DNA of 64,000 bases from Streptomyces sp. SAI-135 (GTDB lineage Bacteria; Actinomycetota; Actinomycetes; Streptomycetales; Streptomycetaceae). A program made the translations under genes and the position numbers. The stretch spans positions 2,542,001-2,606,000 of the forward strand of contig NZ_JARXYP010000002.1 of assembly GCF_029893805.1 (NCBI RefSeq), given 5' to 3'. Under the pieces are notes generated by a model. The model was not told the origin of the DNA. It did no database searches and was given only the letters and a program-made list of their open reading frames with translations. Shown here piece by piece: positions 36,087 to 44,496 of the stretch. The stretch's first letter is position 1. Each line of letters begins with the position of its first letter.

Positions 36087-37244
36087 TCACAACCTCTCGA
36101 TGACCGTCACGTTCGCCTGACCCCCGCCCTCGCACATCGTCTGGAGGCCGAACCGGCCGCTCGTGCGCTCCAGTTCGTGCAGGAGGGTCGTCATCAGTCT
36201 CACTCCCGTGGCCCCCAGCGGATGGCCCAGGGCGATCGCGCCGCCGTTGACGTTGACCTTCTCCGGGTCCGCTCCGGTTTCCTTCAGCCAGGCCAGCACC
36301 ACCGGCGCGAAGGCCTCGTTGATCTCGACGAGGTCGATGTCGTCGATGGTGAGGCCGGTCTTCTTCAGGGCGTGCGCGGTGGCCGGGATGGGGGCGGTGA
36401 GCATGCGGATGGGGTCCTCGCCGCGCACCGAGAGGTGGTGCACGCGGGCGCGGGGCGTGAGCCCGTGTTCGCGCACCGCCCGCTCCGAGGCAAGGAGCAT
36501 GGCCGCCGCCCCGTCGGAGACCTGCGAGGAACAGGCCGCGGTGATGGTGCCGCCCTCGATCACCGGCTTGAGCCCGGCCATCTTCTCCAGGGACGTGTCC
36601 CGGCGCGGGCCCTCGTCGACCGCGACCGGGCCGAGGGCCACCGTCTCCCGCTCGAAGCGCCCCTCGTCGATGGCCCGCAGCGCCCGCCGGTGGGACCGCA
36701 GCGCGTACTCCTCCTGGTCCTCACGGCTGATCCCCCACTTCCCGGCGATCATCTCGGCGCCCACGAACTGGTTCACCGCCCGGTCCCCGTACCGCGCCCG
36801 CCACCCCTCGCTGCCCGCGAAGGGCCCCTGGGTCAGCCCGAGCGGCTCGGCGGCCTGACGGGTCGCGAAGGCGATCGGGATCATCGACATGTTCTGCACC
36901 CCGCCGGCGACCACCAGGTCCTGCGTCCCGGACAGCACGCCCTGCGCGGCGAAGTGCACGGCCTGCTGCGAGGACCCGCACTGCCGGTCCACGGTCACCC
37001 CGGGCACCTCCTCGGGCAGCCCGGCCGCGAGCCACGCGGTCCGCGCGATGTCCCCCGCCTGCGGCCCGACCGCGTCCAGACACCCGAAGACGACGTCCTC
37101 GACGGCGGCGGGGTCGACACCGGCCCGCGTGACGACCGCCTTCAGCACATGCGCGCCGAGGTCGGCCGGGTGGACCCCGCTCAGTCCTCCCCCGCGCCGC
37201 CCGACGGGCGTACGGACCGCTTCGACGATGTAGGCCTCGGCCAT
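36087..37244 (-). CDS. fadA6: FadA6-like thiolase
   Basis: 385 residues from ATG 37244. Thiolase catalytic residues are present: Cys89 ([11 protein letters not shown]), His in [14 protein letters not shown], and Cys371 (MCEGGGQA). The N-terminus [15 protein letters not shown] is typical of acetyl-CoA acyltransferases. It lies third in the ipdF-kstR2-fadA6 operon, the same neighbourhood as M. tuberculosis Rv3556c. Expected job: thiolytic cleavage of CoA esters from the opened steroid rings. Its 3' end has been duplicated downstream. Confidence 0.9.
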   Translation of the reverse strand: MAEAYIVEAVRTPVGRRGGGLSGVHPADLGAHVLKAVVTRAGVDPAAVEDVVFGCLDAVGPQAGDIARTAWLAAGLPEEVPGVTVDRQCGSSQQAVHFAAQGVLSGTQDLVVAGGVQNMSMIPIAFATRQAAEPLGLTQGPFAGSEGWRARYGDRAVNQFVGAEMIAGKWGISREDQEEYALRSHRRALRAIDEGRFERETVALGPVAVDEGPRRDTSLEKMAGLKPVIEGGTITAACSSQVSDGAAAMLLASERAVREHGLTPRARVHHLSVRGEDPIRMLTAPIPATAHALKKTGLTIDDIDLVEINEAFAPVVLAWLKETGADPEKVNVNGGAIALGHPLGATGVRLMTTLLHELERTSGRFGLQTMCEGGGQANVTVIERL

Positions 37245-37261
37245 GGCGACTCCCCAGTGGG

Positions 37262-37885
37262 TTATGTGCGTACGGCGATCCCGTCCAGCACCATCGACAG
37301 GTACTGCCGGGCGATCTCCTCCGGGCTGTGCTGTCCGCCGGGCCGGTACCAGGACGCGGCGACCCACACGGTGTCGCGCACGAAGCGGTAGGTCAGGCGG
37401 ACGTCGAGGTCGGCCCGGAACACCTCGGCCGCGACCCCGCGCTCCAGCGTGGACAGCCAGGCCTTCTCGAACCTGCGCTGCGACTCGGCGAGGAACGCGA
37501 ACCGCTCCTGCGCCACCAGCTGCTTGCTCTCCTTCTGGTAGATCGCGACGGCGGCGCGGTGCCGGTCGATCTCCCGGAACGACTCGGTGACCAGCGCCTC
37601 CAGCGTCTCGCGCGGCCCCTTCCCGGCGCCCAGGACGGCGTCGTAGCCGTCCCAGAGCTCGTCGAGGAAAGTCCGCAGGATCTCCTCCAGCATCGATTCC
37701 TTGGAGTCGAAGTGGTAGTAGAGGCTGCCCGCGAGCATGCCCGCGTGGTCCGCGATCTTGCGTACGGTCGTGGCGTTGTAGCCCTGTTCGGCGAAGACCT
37801 CGGCCGCGGTGTCGAGGAGTTCACGGCGGCGCGCGGGCGCGGCGGCACTCACCTGGGGCTTCTTCTTGGTCGGCACATCGTCCAT
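37262..37885 (-). CDS. kstR2: KstR2-like TetR-family repressor
   Basis: 207 residues. The N-terminal helix-turn-helix is RRELLDTAAEVFAEQGYNATTVRKIADHAGMLAGSLYYHF, shown here in two parts: RRELLDTAAEVFAEQGYNAT and VRKIADHAGMLAGSLYYHF. The C-terminal ligand domain follows (FREIDRHRAAVAIYQKESKQ). KstR2 in mycobacteria responds to HIP-CoA and represses the C/D-ring genes. Here it sits 4 bases after ipdF and 17 before fadA6. The two palindromes at 32445 and 38689 are its likely operators, so it would also repress itself. Confidence 0.85.
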   Translation of the reverse strand: MDDVPTKKKPQVSAAAPARRRELLDTAAEVFAEQGYNATTVRKIADHAGMLAGSLYYHFDSKESMLEEILRTFLDELWDGYDAVLGAGKGPRETLEALVTESFREIDRHRAAVAIYQKESKQLVAQERFAFLAESQRRFEKAWLSTLERGVAAEVFRADLDVRLTYRFVRDTVWVAASWYRPGGQHSPEEIARQYLSMVLDGIAVRT

Positions 37886-37889
37886 TGTC

Positions 37890-38675
37890 CTAGGCGTGTT
37901 GGCTGCTGACGGAGACGACCTCGCCCGTCATGTACGAGGAGTAGCCGGACGCCAGGAACACGATGACGTTGGCCACCTCCCAGGGCTCGGCGTACCGTCC
38001 GAAGGCCTCGCGCGCGGTGAGCTCCTCCAGCAGTTCGGCCGAGGTGACCTTCACCAGGTGCGGGTGCATGGCGAGGCTGGGCGAGACGGCGTTGACGCGG
38101 ACGCCGTACTCGGCCGCCTCCAGGGCCGCGCACCGGGTCAGTGCCATGACCCCGGCCTTGGCGGCGGCGTAGTGCGCCTGTCCGGCCTGGGCGCGCCAGC
38201 CGACCACGGAGGCGTTGTTGACGATCACGCCGCCGCCGGAGTCCCGCAGGTGCCGCAGGGCGGCCCGGGTGCAGCGGAAGGTGCCGTTCAGCGTGACGTC
38301 CAGGACGCGGGTCCACTGGTCGTCGGTCATGTCGACGAGCCGCGCGGTGCCGCCGAGGCCGGCGTTGTTGACGACGATGTCGAGCCGTCCGTGGTCCCGG
38401 ACGGCCGTGTCGAAGAGCGCCCCCACCTGGGCCTCGTCGGTGACGTCGCACGTCATGGACATCACCGCGCCCGGGAACTCCCGGGCCAGGGCCGCCTCGT
38501 ACTCCTTGAGCCGCCGCGCGTGCGCGTCGCTGATCAGGACCCGTGCGCCCTCCTCCAGGAAGCGGCGCGCGGTCGCCCCGCCGATGCCCGCGCCGGCGGC
38601 GGCGGTGATGACGGCGGTGCGTCCCTTCAGCAGCCCGTGCCCCGGCTCGTACACCGGACTCTCGACGCCTGTCAT
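37890..38675 (-). CDS. ipdF: IpdF-like short-chain dehydrogenase
   Basis: 261 residues, same length class as Rv3559c (IpdF). SDR motifs: AVITAAAGAGIGGATARRF, NNAG, and YAAAK as catalytic Tyr-Lys. IpdF in mycobacteria reduces or oxidises the 5-keto/hydroxyl of HIP-CoA. First gene of the minus-strand operon with kstR2 and fadA6, divergent from ipdE1 across the second operator. Confidence 0.86.
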   Translation of the reverse strand: MTGVESPVYEPGHGLLKGRTAVITAAAGAGIGGATARRFLEEGARVLISDAHARRLKEYEAALAREFPGAVMSMTCDVTDEAQVGALFDTAVRDHGRLDIVVNNAGLGGTARLVDMTDDQWTRVLDVTLNGTFRCTRAALRHLRDSGGGVIVNNASVVGWRAQAGQAHYAAAKAGVMALTRCAALEAAEYGVRVNAVSPSLAMHPHLVKVTSAELLEELTAREAFGRYAEPWEVANVIVFLASGYSSYMTGEVVSVSSQHA

Positions 38676-38688
38676 GGCGCCACGCTAA

Positions 38689-38708
38689 CCTACCAAACAC
38701 TTGTTAGG
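38689..38708. promoter_or_regulatory. KstR2-like operator 2 (ipdF operon / ipdE1-ipdE2)
   Basis: CCTACCAAACACTTGTTAGG, an interrupted palindrome with half-sites CCTAcCAA and CCTAaCAA. It matches the KstR2 consensus AnCAAGnnCTTGnT at all fixed positions but one. It lies between the divergent ipdF and ipdE1 starts, 15 bases before ipdE1. Confidence 0.75.
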
Positions 38709-38723
38709 GAAGGACGGGTGTCC

Positions 38724-39854
38724 ATGGATCTGGCGTTCACACGGGAGGAAGAGGCCCTCCGCACCGAGGCCCGCGCGTGGCTGCGCGCGCACGTGCCCGC
38801 CACCCCCCTGCCCTCGCTGGAGACCCGGGAGGGCTTCGCGGCCCACCGCGCATGGGAGGCCGAACTCGCCGCGGACCGCTGGTCGGTGGTCGACTGGCCG
38901 GCCCGGTACGGCGGCCGGGACGCCGGGCTGATCGGCCGGCTGGTCTTCGAGGAGGAGTACTACGCGGCGGGGGCGCCCGGACGCGTCAACCAGAACGGTC
39001 TCAGCCTCCTCGCCCCGACCCTCTTCGACCACGGCACGGCCGAGCAACGCGCGCGCGTGCTGCCGCCGATGGCCACCGGTGAGGTGGTCTGGGCGCAGGC
39101 ATGGTCGGAGCCGGAGGCGGGCTCGGACCTGGCGTCCCTGCGCTCCAAGGGGGTGCGCACGGACGGGGGCTGGCTGCTCAGCGGGCAGAAGACCTGGTCC
39201 TCCCGGGCCGCCTTCGCGGACCGCGCCTTCGGGCTCTTCCGCACCGCCCCGGACACCCGGAGCCCCCACCAGGGCCTGACCTACCTGATGTTCGACCTGC
39301 GCGCCCCCGGTGTCACCGTCCGCCCGATCCACCGCCTCGACGGCAAGCCGGCCTTCGCCGAGATCTTCCTGGACGAGGTGTTCGTGCCGGACGAGGACGT
39401 CATCGGCGAGCCCGGCCAGGGCTGGCGGATCGCGATGTCCACGACGGGCAACGAACGGGGGCTGATGCTGCGCCCACCGGGCCGTTTCCTGGCGGCCGCC
39501 GACCGGCTGCACGCGCTCTGGACCTCCCTGGGCGCCCCGCCGGCCACCCGGACCCGGGTCGCGGACGCCCTGATCGGCGCCCGCGCCTACCAGCTGTTCA
39601 CCTACGCGGCCGCCGCCCGTTCCCTCGACGGCGAGACGCTCGGCCCCGAGTCCAGCCTGAACAAGGTCTTCTGGTCGGAGTACGACCTCGCGCTCACCGA
39701 GACGGCCCTGGATCTGCTCGGCGCGCAGGAGGACCCGGACTGGACCGAGCGCTACGTCTTCGCCCTCGCCGGCCCGATCTACGCCGGCACCAACGAGATC
39801 CAGCGCGACATCATCGCCGAACGCCTGTTGGGCCTGCCGAAGGGACGCCGCTGA
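38724..39854 (+). CDS. ipdE1: IpdE1-like acyl-CoA dehydrogenase alpha subunit
   Basis: 376 residues from ATG 38724. Full acyl-CoA dehydrogenase fold: WAQAWSEPEAGSDLASLRSK (FAD/substrate loop), TGNERGLMLRPPGRF, and the C-terminal AGPIYAGTNEIQRDIIAERLLGLP. Known relatives (IpdE1, formerly FadE30) pair with IpdE2 as an alpha2-beta2 enzyme that dehydrogenates 5-OH-HIP-CoA. Here the two genes are adjacent and overlap by one base (TGATG), unlike mycobacteria, where they lie in divergent operons. Confidence 0.87.
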   Translation: MDLAFTREEEALRTEARAWLRAHVPATPLPSLETREGFAAHRAWEAELAADRWSVVDWPARYGGRDAGLIGRLVFEEEYYAAGAPGRVNQNGLSLLAPTLFDHGTAEQRARVLPPMATGEVVWAQAWSEPEAGSDLASLRSKGVRTDGGWLLSGQKTWSSRAAFADRAFGLFRTAPDTRSPHQGLTYLMFDLRAPGVTVRPIHRLDGKPAFAEIFLDEVFVPDEDVIGEPGQGWRIAMSTTGNERGLMLRPPGRFLAAADRLHALWTSLGAPPATRTRVADALIGARAYQLFTYAAAARSLDGETLGPESSLNKVFWSEYDLALTETALDLLGAQEDPDWTERYVFALAGPIYAGTNEIQRDIIAERLLGLPKGRR

Positions 39855-40810
39855 TGCGCTTCCGCCTCGACCCCGAGCAGCGGGAGTTCACCGCCTCCCT
39901 GGACGCCATGCTGACGGCCGCGGACACCCCGTCCGTCGTACGGGACTGGAGCCGCGGCGACCACGACAGGGGCCGCGCGCTGTGGCGCCGGGTCGCCGAG
40001 GCGGGCGTCTTCGCACTGGCGGTTCCCGAGACCTACGACGGGCTGGGCCCCCGCCCCCTGGAACTCACCCTCGCCTTCGTGGAGTTGGGACGGCACGCGG
40101 TACCGGGCCCGCTGGTGGAGACCGTGACGGCGGCCGCGCTGCTCACCGAACCGGCAGCGGCGAAGCGACTGCTCCCGGCGCTGGCGTCGGGCCGGAGCAT
40201 GGCCACCCTCGCCCGGGACGGCGGGTACGCCCTGGACGGCGATGCCGCGGACGTCCGCCTCTCACTGACCGCCGACGGCCTCTACCTCGCCCCCGGCCAC
40301 GGCCCGGTGCGCCCTTCGCTCGACCCCGCCCGCCGCCTCACCCCGCTGACTACGGGCGGCGAACTGCTCGGCACGCACCCGCCCGTCGCCGCCGCCCTCA
40401 CCCTCGCCCGCCTCACCACCGCCGCCCAGGCCCTCGGTGTCGGGCTCGCCCTCCTCGACAGGACCGTCTCCTACGTCAGGCAGCGCACCCAGTTCGGGGT
40501 CCCGGTGGGTTCGTTCCAGGCGGTCAAGCACCAACTGGCCGACGCAAGGATCGCGTTGGAGTTCGCCCGTCCCCTGCTCCTCGGCGCCGCCCTGACGACG
40601 ACCGCGGAGGACGTCGCCGCCGCCAAGGTCACCGCGTGCGAGGCCGCGTACCGGACGGCCCGTACCGCGCTCCAGCTCCACGGCGCGATCGGGTACACGG
40701 CGGAGTACGACCTGTCCCTGTGGCTCACCAGGGCGCGCGCCCTGCGCACCGCCTGGGGCAGCCCCGACGAGTGCCGTGACACCGTCCTCAGTGGTGGTCG
40801 CCGCTGGTGA
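39854..40810 (+). CDS. ipdE2: IpdE2-like acyl-CoA dehydrogenase beta subunit
   Basis: 318 residues, equal to the length I recall for FadE33/IpdE2. It is a short acyl-CoA dehydrogenase (FALAVPETYDGLGPRPLELT, SYVRQRTQFGVPVGSFQAVK, ALQLHGAIGYTAEYDLSLWL) with a degenerate middle domain, as expected for the beta subunit of steroid-type heterotetramers. The 3' end overlaps the convergent cytochrome b gene by 23 bases. Confidence 0.86.
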   Translation: MRFRLDPEQREFTASLDAMLTAADTPSVVRDWSRGDHDRGRALWRRVAEAGVFALAVPETYDGLGPRPLELTLAFVELGRHAVPGPLVETVTAAALLTEPAAAKRLLPALASGRSMATLARDGGYALDGDAADVRLSLTADGLYLAPGHGPVRPSLDPARRLTPLTTGGELLGTHPPVAAALTLARLTTAAQALGVGLALLDRTVSYVRQRTQFGVPVGSFQAVKHQLADARIALEFARPLLLGAALTTTAEDVAAAKVTACEAAYRTARTALQLHGAIGYTAEYDLSLWLTRARALRTAWGSPDECRDTVLSGGRRW

Positions 40811-42425
40811 TCTCGCGGTACTCCTCCACCGTCGGCTTCGCGATCCGCGTGTCGGGCCCGAACATCGCCCGCGCGAGCCCGGCCCGCACCCGCTGGGAGC
40901 GCCTGACCGGCCGCCGCACCCCGTTGGCGTCGACCAACGGCCCGATCTCGTACGGCGGTTCCTGCTCGTGCTGGGTCAGGGTGTGCAGCTGCGCCTGCGC
41001 GAGGGGCTCGTGGACCTCCACGTACTCCCCGTGCGGGAGCCGCCTGATGGTGCCGGTCTCCCGCCCGTGCAGCACCTTGTCCCGGTCCCGGCGCTGGAGC
41101 CCGAGGCAGACGCGCTTGGTGACCACGAAGGCGAGCACCGGCACCACGAACACGGAGACCCGCACGAACCAGGTGATCGCGTTGATCGACAGATGCAGAT
41201 GCGTGGCCACGATGTCGTTGCCGCCGCCGATCAGCAGGACGACGTACAGGCTCAGCCAGGCGACGCCCAGCCCCGTGCGGACGGGCGCGTTGCGCGGCCG
41301 GTCCAGGATGTGGTGCTCGCGTCTGTCGCCGGTGACCCACGCCTCCAGGAAGGGGTAGAGCCCGATCGCGAGCAAAATCAGCGGGAACAGCGAGAAGGGG
41401 ATGAAGACGCCCGGTTCCAGGGTGTGGCCCCAGAAGTTGATCTCCCATCCCGGCATGACCCGGATCAGCCCCTCGGAGAAGCCGAGGTACCAGTCGGGCT
41501 GGGCGCCGGTGGTCACCAGGTGGGGGCTGTACGGCCCGAACGCCCACACGGGGTTGATCTGGGCGAGTCCGCCCATGAGCGCAAGGACGCCGAAGGTCAG
41601 GAAGAAGAAGCCGCCCGCCTTCGCCATGTAGACCGGCAGGAACGGCATGCCGACCACGGACTTGTTGTCGCGGCCGGGCCCCGGGTACTGGGTGTGCTTG
41701 TGGTAGAAGACCAGGATCAGATGGGCCACCACCAGGCCGAGCATGATCCCGGGCAGCACCAGGACATGGATCGGGAAGAGCCTCGGGATGATGTCGTGGC
41801 CGGGGAACTCCCCTCCGAACAGGAAGAACGACAGATACGTCCCGACGATCGGGATCGACAGGATCGCCCCGTCGGCGAACCGGATGCCGGTGCCGGACAG
41901 CAGGTCGTCGGGGAGGGAGTAGCCGGTCAGGCCGGTGATGATGCCGAGGAACAGCAGGGTCCAGCCGAACACCCAGTTGAGTTCGCGCGGCTTGCGGAAG
42001 GCGCCGGTGAAGAACACCCGCATCATGTGCACGAGCATGCCGGTGACGAAGACCAGTGCGGCCCAGTGGTGGATCTGCCGGATCAGCAGTCCGCCGCGCA
42101 CGTCGAAGCTGATGTCGAGCGTGGACTCGTAGGCCCGGGTCATCACCACGCCGTTGAGGGGCTCGTAGGAGCCGTGATAGACGACCTCCACCCCGCTGGG
42201 CTCGAAGAACAGCGTGAGGTAGACGCCCGTGAGGATCAGGACGATGAAGCTGTAGAGACAGACCTCGCCCAGCATGAACGACCAGTGGTCCGGAAAGACC
42301 TTGCGCATGTTGGCCTTGGCCAGCGCGTACAGGCCGAGGCGTCCGTCCGCCCAGTCGGCGAGCTTCTCGCCCTTGCCGGCCTCCGCACCCCGGGCCGTCC
42401 CGTCCACCGATCGCGCGCCGTCCAT
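40788..42425 (-). CDS. Orphan cytochrome b subunit (QcrB-like)
   Basis: 545 residues with about eight membrane segments. The two pairs of haem-ligand histidines are present (IRQIHHWAALVFVTGMLVHM and FPIHVLVLPGIMLGLVVAH), as is the quinol-site PDWY (AQPDWYLGFSEG). The long hydrophilic C-terminal tail is typical of actinobacterial QcrB. Neighbouring qcrC, qcrA and ctaE genes, normally in the same operon, are absent, so this is probably a second, solitary copy. Whether it joins a bc1-type complex is unknown. Confidence 0.9.
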   Translation of the reverse strand: MDGARSVDGTARGAEAGKGEKLADWADGRLGLYALAKANMRKVFPDHWSFMLGEVCLYSFIVLILTGVYLTLFFEPSGVEVVYHGSYEPLNGVVMTRAYESTLDISFDVRGGLLIRQIHHWAALVFVTGMLVHMMRVFFTGAFRKPRELNWVFGWTLLFLGIITGLTGYSLPDDLLSGTGIRFADGAILSIPIVGTYLSFFLFGGEFPGHDIIPRLFPIHVLVLPGIMLGLVVAHLILVFYHKHTQYPGPGRDNKSVVGMPFLPVYMAKAGGFFFLTFGVLALMGGLAQINPVWAFGPYSPHLVTTGAQPDWYLGFSEGLIRVMPGWEINFWGHTLEPGVFIPFSLFPLILLAIGLYPFLEAWVTGDRREHHILDRPRNAPVRTGLGVAWLSLYVVLLIGGGNDIVATHLHLSINAITWFVRVSVFVVPVLAFVVTKRVCLGLQRRDRDKVLHGRETGTIRRLPHGEYVEVHEPLAQAQLHTLTQHEQEPPYEIGPLVDANGVRRPVRRSQRVRAGLARAMFGPDTRIAKPTVEEYREITSGDHH

Positions 42426-42602
42426 ACGTCGTCGCCTCCCCGTCGGATCCCTGTCAGAGTGCCACGGCCGTACGGACGAGCCAACGGTGCGAACGGCCCA
42501 CTCCGGCCCCGGCGCACCCTCCCCCGACCGATGTTCGCTATTTTGTTCGCCGCAGCCCCACCGGCTCGATCATCAGCCCCGTCACTCCGAGGAGAGCCGG
42601 CC

Positions 42603-43520
42603 GTGGAACCCGAATCCACCGTCACCACCTGCTATCGGCACACCCAGGTGGAGTCCCACGTCCGCTGCACCCGCTGCGAGCGGTACATCTGCCCGGACTG
42701 CATGCGGGAGGCTGCCGTCGGCCACCAGTGCCCCGAATGCGTGCGGGAGGGAGCCCGGTCGGTGCGGCAGGCCCGGACCGCGTTCGGCGGCCGGATCACG
42801 GCCGTCCCGCTGGTGACGTACGTCCTGATCGGCCTCAACGTGCTCGCCTACGTCGGCGAACTCGTGCGCCCCGCGATCGTGGACCGCTTCGAGATGCTCG
42901 GCGTCGGCCTGAGGGGCCCGGACGGCGGCCACTACGTCTGGCAGGCCGCCTACCCCGCCGGCTTCCACGCCGAGGGAGTAGCCGAGGGCGAGTGGTACCG
43001 GCTGCTGACCGGCGCCTTCCTCCATCTGCCGCCCACCGAGGGCACGTTCGGGATCCTGCACATCGTGATGAACATGGTGTCGCTGTGGAACATCGGCCGG
43101 GTGGTCGAGGCCCAGCTCGGGCGGGTCCGCTATGTCGCCCTCTACCTGCTGTCGGCGCTCGGCGGCTCCGTCCTCGTCCTGCTCGTCGCCCCCACCACCC
43201 CCACGCTCGGGGCGTCCGGCGCGATCTTCGGGCTCGGTGCCGCGTACTACGTGATGGCCCGGCGTCTCGGTGCCGACATGGCCCAGGTCAACCGCTTCAT
43301 GGCGGGTCTGCTGCTGTGGCTGCTGATCTCCGCGGGCCTGACCTCCTGGCAGGGCCATCTCGGCGGCCTGCTGGCCGGCGGCGTCGTCACCCTCGCCTAC
43401 GCCTACGCCCCCCGGGACCGCCGTCGCACCCTGGTCCAGGCGGGGGCGTGCGCCGTCCTGCTGGTGGTGCTCCTGGTGTCCGCCTGGGCCAAGGTCACCG
43501 AACTGACGGGAGCCCGGTGA
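42603..43520 (+). CDS. Rhomboid intramembrane protease with N-terminal zinc finger
   Basis: 305 residues. The start is GTG 42603, with AGGAGAG 6 bases upstream. The N-terminus has a B-box-like Cys/His cluster (CYRH, CTRCERYICPDCM, HQCPEC, residues 10-46). The rhomboid domain has about seven membrane segments, catalytic Ser205 (TLGASGAIFG) and His252 (QGHLGGLLAGG). It should cleave membrane-spanning substrates. The stop overlaps the start of the chitosanase gene (GTGA), so the two are translationally coupled. Confidence 0.92.
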   Translation: MEPESTVTTCYRHTQVESHVRCTRCERYICPDCMREAAVGHQCPECVREGARSVRQARTAFGGRITAVPLVTYVLIGLNVLAYVGELVRPAIVDRFEMLGVGLRGPDGGHYVWQAAYPAGFHAEGVAEGEWYRLLTGAFLHLPPTEGTFGILHIVMNMVSLWNIGRVVEAQLGRVRYVALYLLSALGGSVLVLLVAPTTPTLGASGAIFGLGAAYYVMARRLGADMAQVNRFMAGLLLWLLISAGLTSWQGHLGGLLAGGVVTLAYAYAPRDRRRTLVQAGACAVLLVVLLVSAWAKVTELTGAR

Positions 43521-44458
43521 AACGCGTCCGCCTGCTGCTCCTCGCGGCCGTCCCCGCACTCGTCACGGCGTCGGTCTACCTGTTCGCGCCCGAGGACTCC
43601 GGCGCGGGCGGGGCGGGTCCGGACCTGTCCGCCGCCTACCGTTCGCAGGCGGCCGAGGCCGCCGAGGACGCCCCCGGCGCCAAAGCCTGGGCCGAGCGGT
43701 CCGAGGGGGCGCGGAGCGCCGAGGACGACGCGCTGATCGCCGGGCTGCCGGCGGGCCTTGCCGCGCCGGCCACGAAGGAGCTCGCCCAGCAGCTGGTGGC
43801 CAGCGCGGAGAACTCCACGCTCGACTGGCGCAGCGCCTACGCCTACATCGAGGACATCGGCGACGGCCAGGGCTACACCGCCGGCATCATCGGCTTCTGC
43901 ACCGGCACCAACGATCTGCTCACCCTCGTCGAGGACTACACGAGGGCCCACCCGGACAACGGCCTCGCGCCGTACCTGCCCGCCCTGCGCGCGGTCGACG
44001 GCACGGACTCCCACGAGGGCCTGGACCCGGGCTTCACCGCCGCCTGGCGGGCCGAGGCCGAGGTCCCGGCCTTCCGGAAGGCGCAGGACACGGCGCGCGA
44101 CCGCGTCTACTTCGACCCCGCGGTCAGCCTCGCCAAGCTCGACGGACTCGGCCCCCTCGGCCAGTTCGTCTACTACGACGCCATGGTCTTCCACGGCCCC
44201 GGCACCGACGCCACCGGCTTCTACGGCATCCGCGAGCGCGCCCTGCGCCAGGCCGACAGCCCGACCGGGGGCGGCTCGGAGAAGTCCTACCTGGACGCTT
44301 TCCTCGACCTCCGCGAGGACGCCATGCGCACCCGCGACCCGGACATCGACACCACCCGCGTCGACACCGCGCAGCGGCGGTTCCTCGACGAGGGGAACCT
44401 GAGCCTGCGGACGCCGCTGGAGTGGCAGGTGTACGGGGAGACCTACCGGGTGCCCTGA
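43517..44458 (+). CDS. GH46 chitosanase, secreted or membrane-tethered
   Basis: 313 residues from GTG 43517. The N-terminal hydrophobic signal (RVRLLLLAAVPALVTASVYL) is followed by a linker of about 60 residues. The GH46 domain carries the general acid Glu98 (ASAENSTLDWRSAY) and base Asp116 (IGDGQGYTAG), 18 residues apart as in Streptomyces N174 chitosanase, and FCTGTNDLLTLVEDYTRAHP. It hydrolyses chitosan outside the cell. Coupling to the rhomboid gene is unusual. Confidence 0.93.
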   Translation: MKRVRLLLLAAVPALVTASVYLFAPEDSGAGGAGPDLSAAYRSQAAEAAEDAPGAKAWAERSEGARSAEDDALIAGLPAGLAAPATKELAQQLVASAENSTLDWRSAYAYIEDIGDGQGYTAGIIGFCTGTNDLLTLVEDYTRAHPDNGLAPYLPALRAVDGTDSHEGLDPGFTAAWRAEAEVPAFRKAQDTARDRVYFDPAVSLAKLDGLGPLGQFVYYDAMVFHGPGTDATGFYGIRERALRQADSPTGGGSEKSYLDAFLDLREDAMRTRDPDIDTTRVDTAQRRFLDEGNLSLRTPLEWQVYGETYRVP

Positions 44459-44496
44459 GCGGCGCCCCACTTCTCCCGCAGCACCGGGGTCGTACC

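Larger units (their letters stand above)
35774..36135. repeat. Tandem duplication containing the 3' end of fadA6
   Basis: A unit of 156-157 bp starts at 35774, 35930 and 36087. The first two copies match over their whole length; the third shares only the first 49 bases because it runs into the intact thiolase gene. Read on the minus strand, copy 2 still encodes [19 protein letters not shown], identical to the thiolase C-terminus, with no gene in front. Copy 1 has lost one base in that stretch. This fills the 296 bases between ipdC and fadA6. Confidence 0.92.

Noticed and set aside
36087..40810. Generic fatty-acid beta-oxidation operon
   Set aside because: The TetR, SDR, thiolase and paired alpha/beta acyl-CoA dehydrogenases occur with ipdAB, ipdC and echA20, a combination specific to steroid ring catabolism.
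40776..42602. Long N-terminal extension of the rhomboid frame, antisense to cytochrome b
   Set aside because: The frame is open through the opposite strand of cytochrome b, but the ribosome site and conserved protein begin at GTG 42603.
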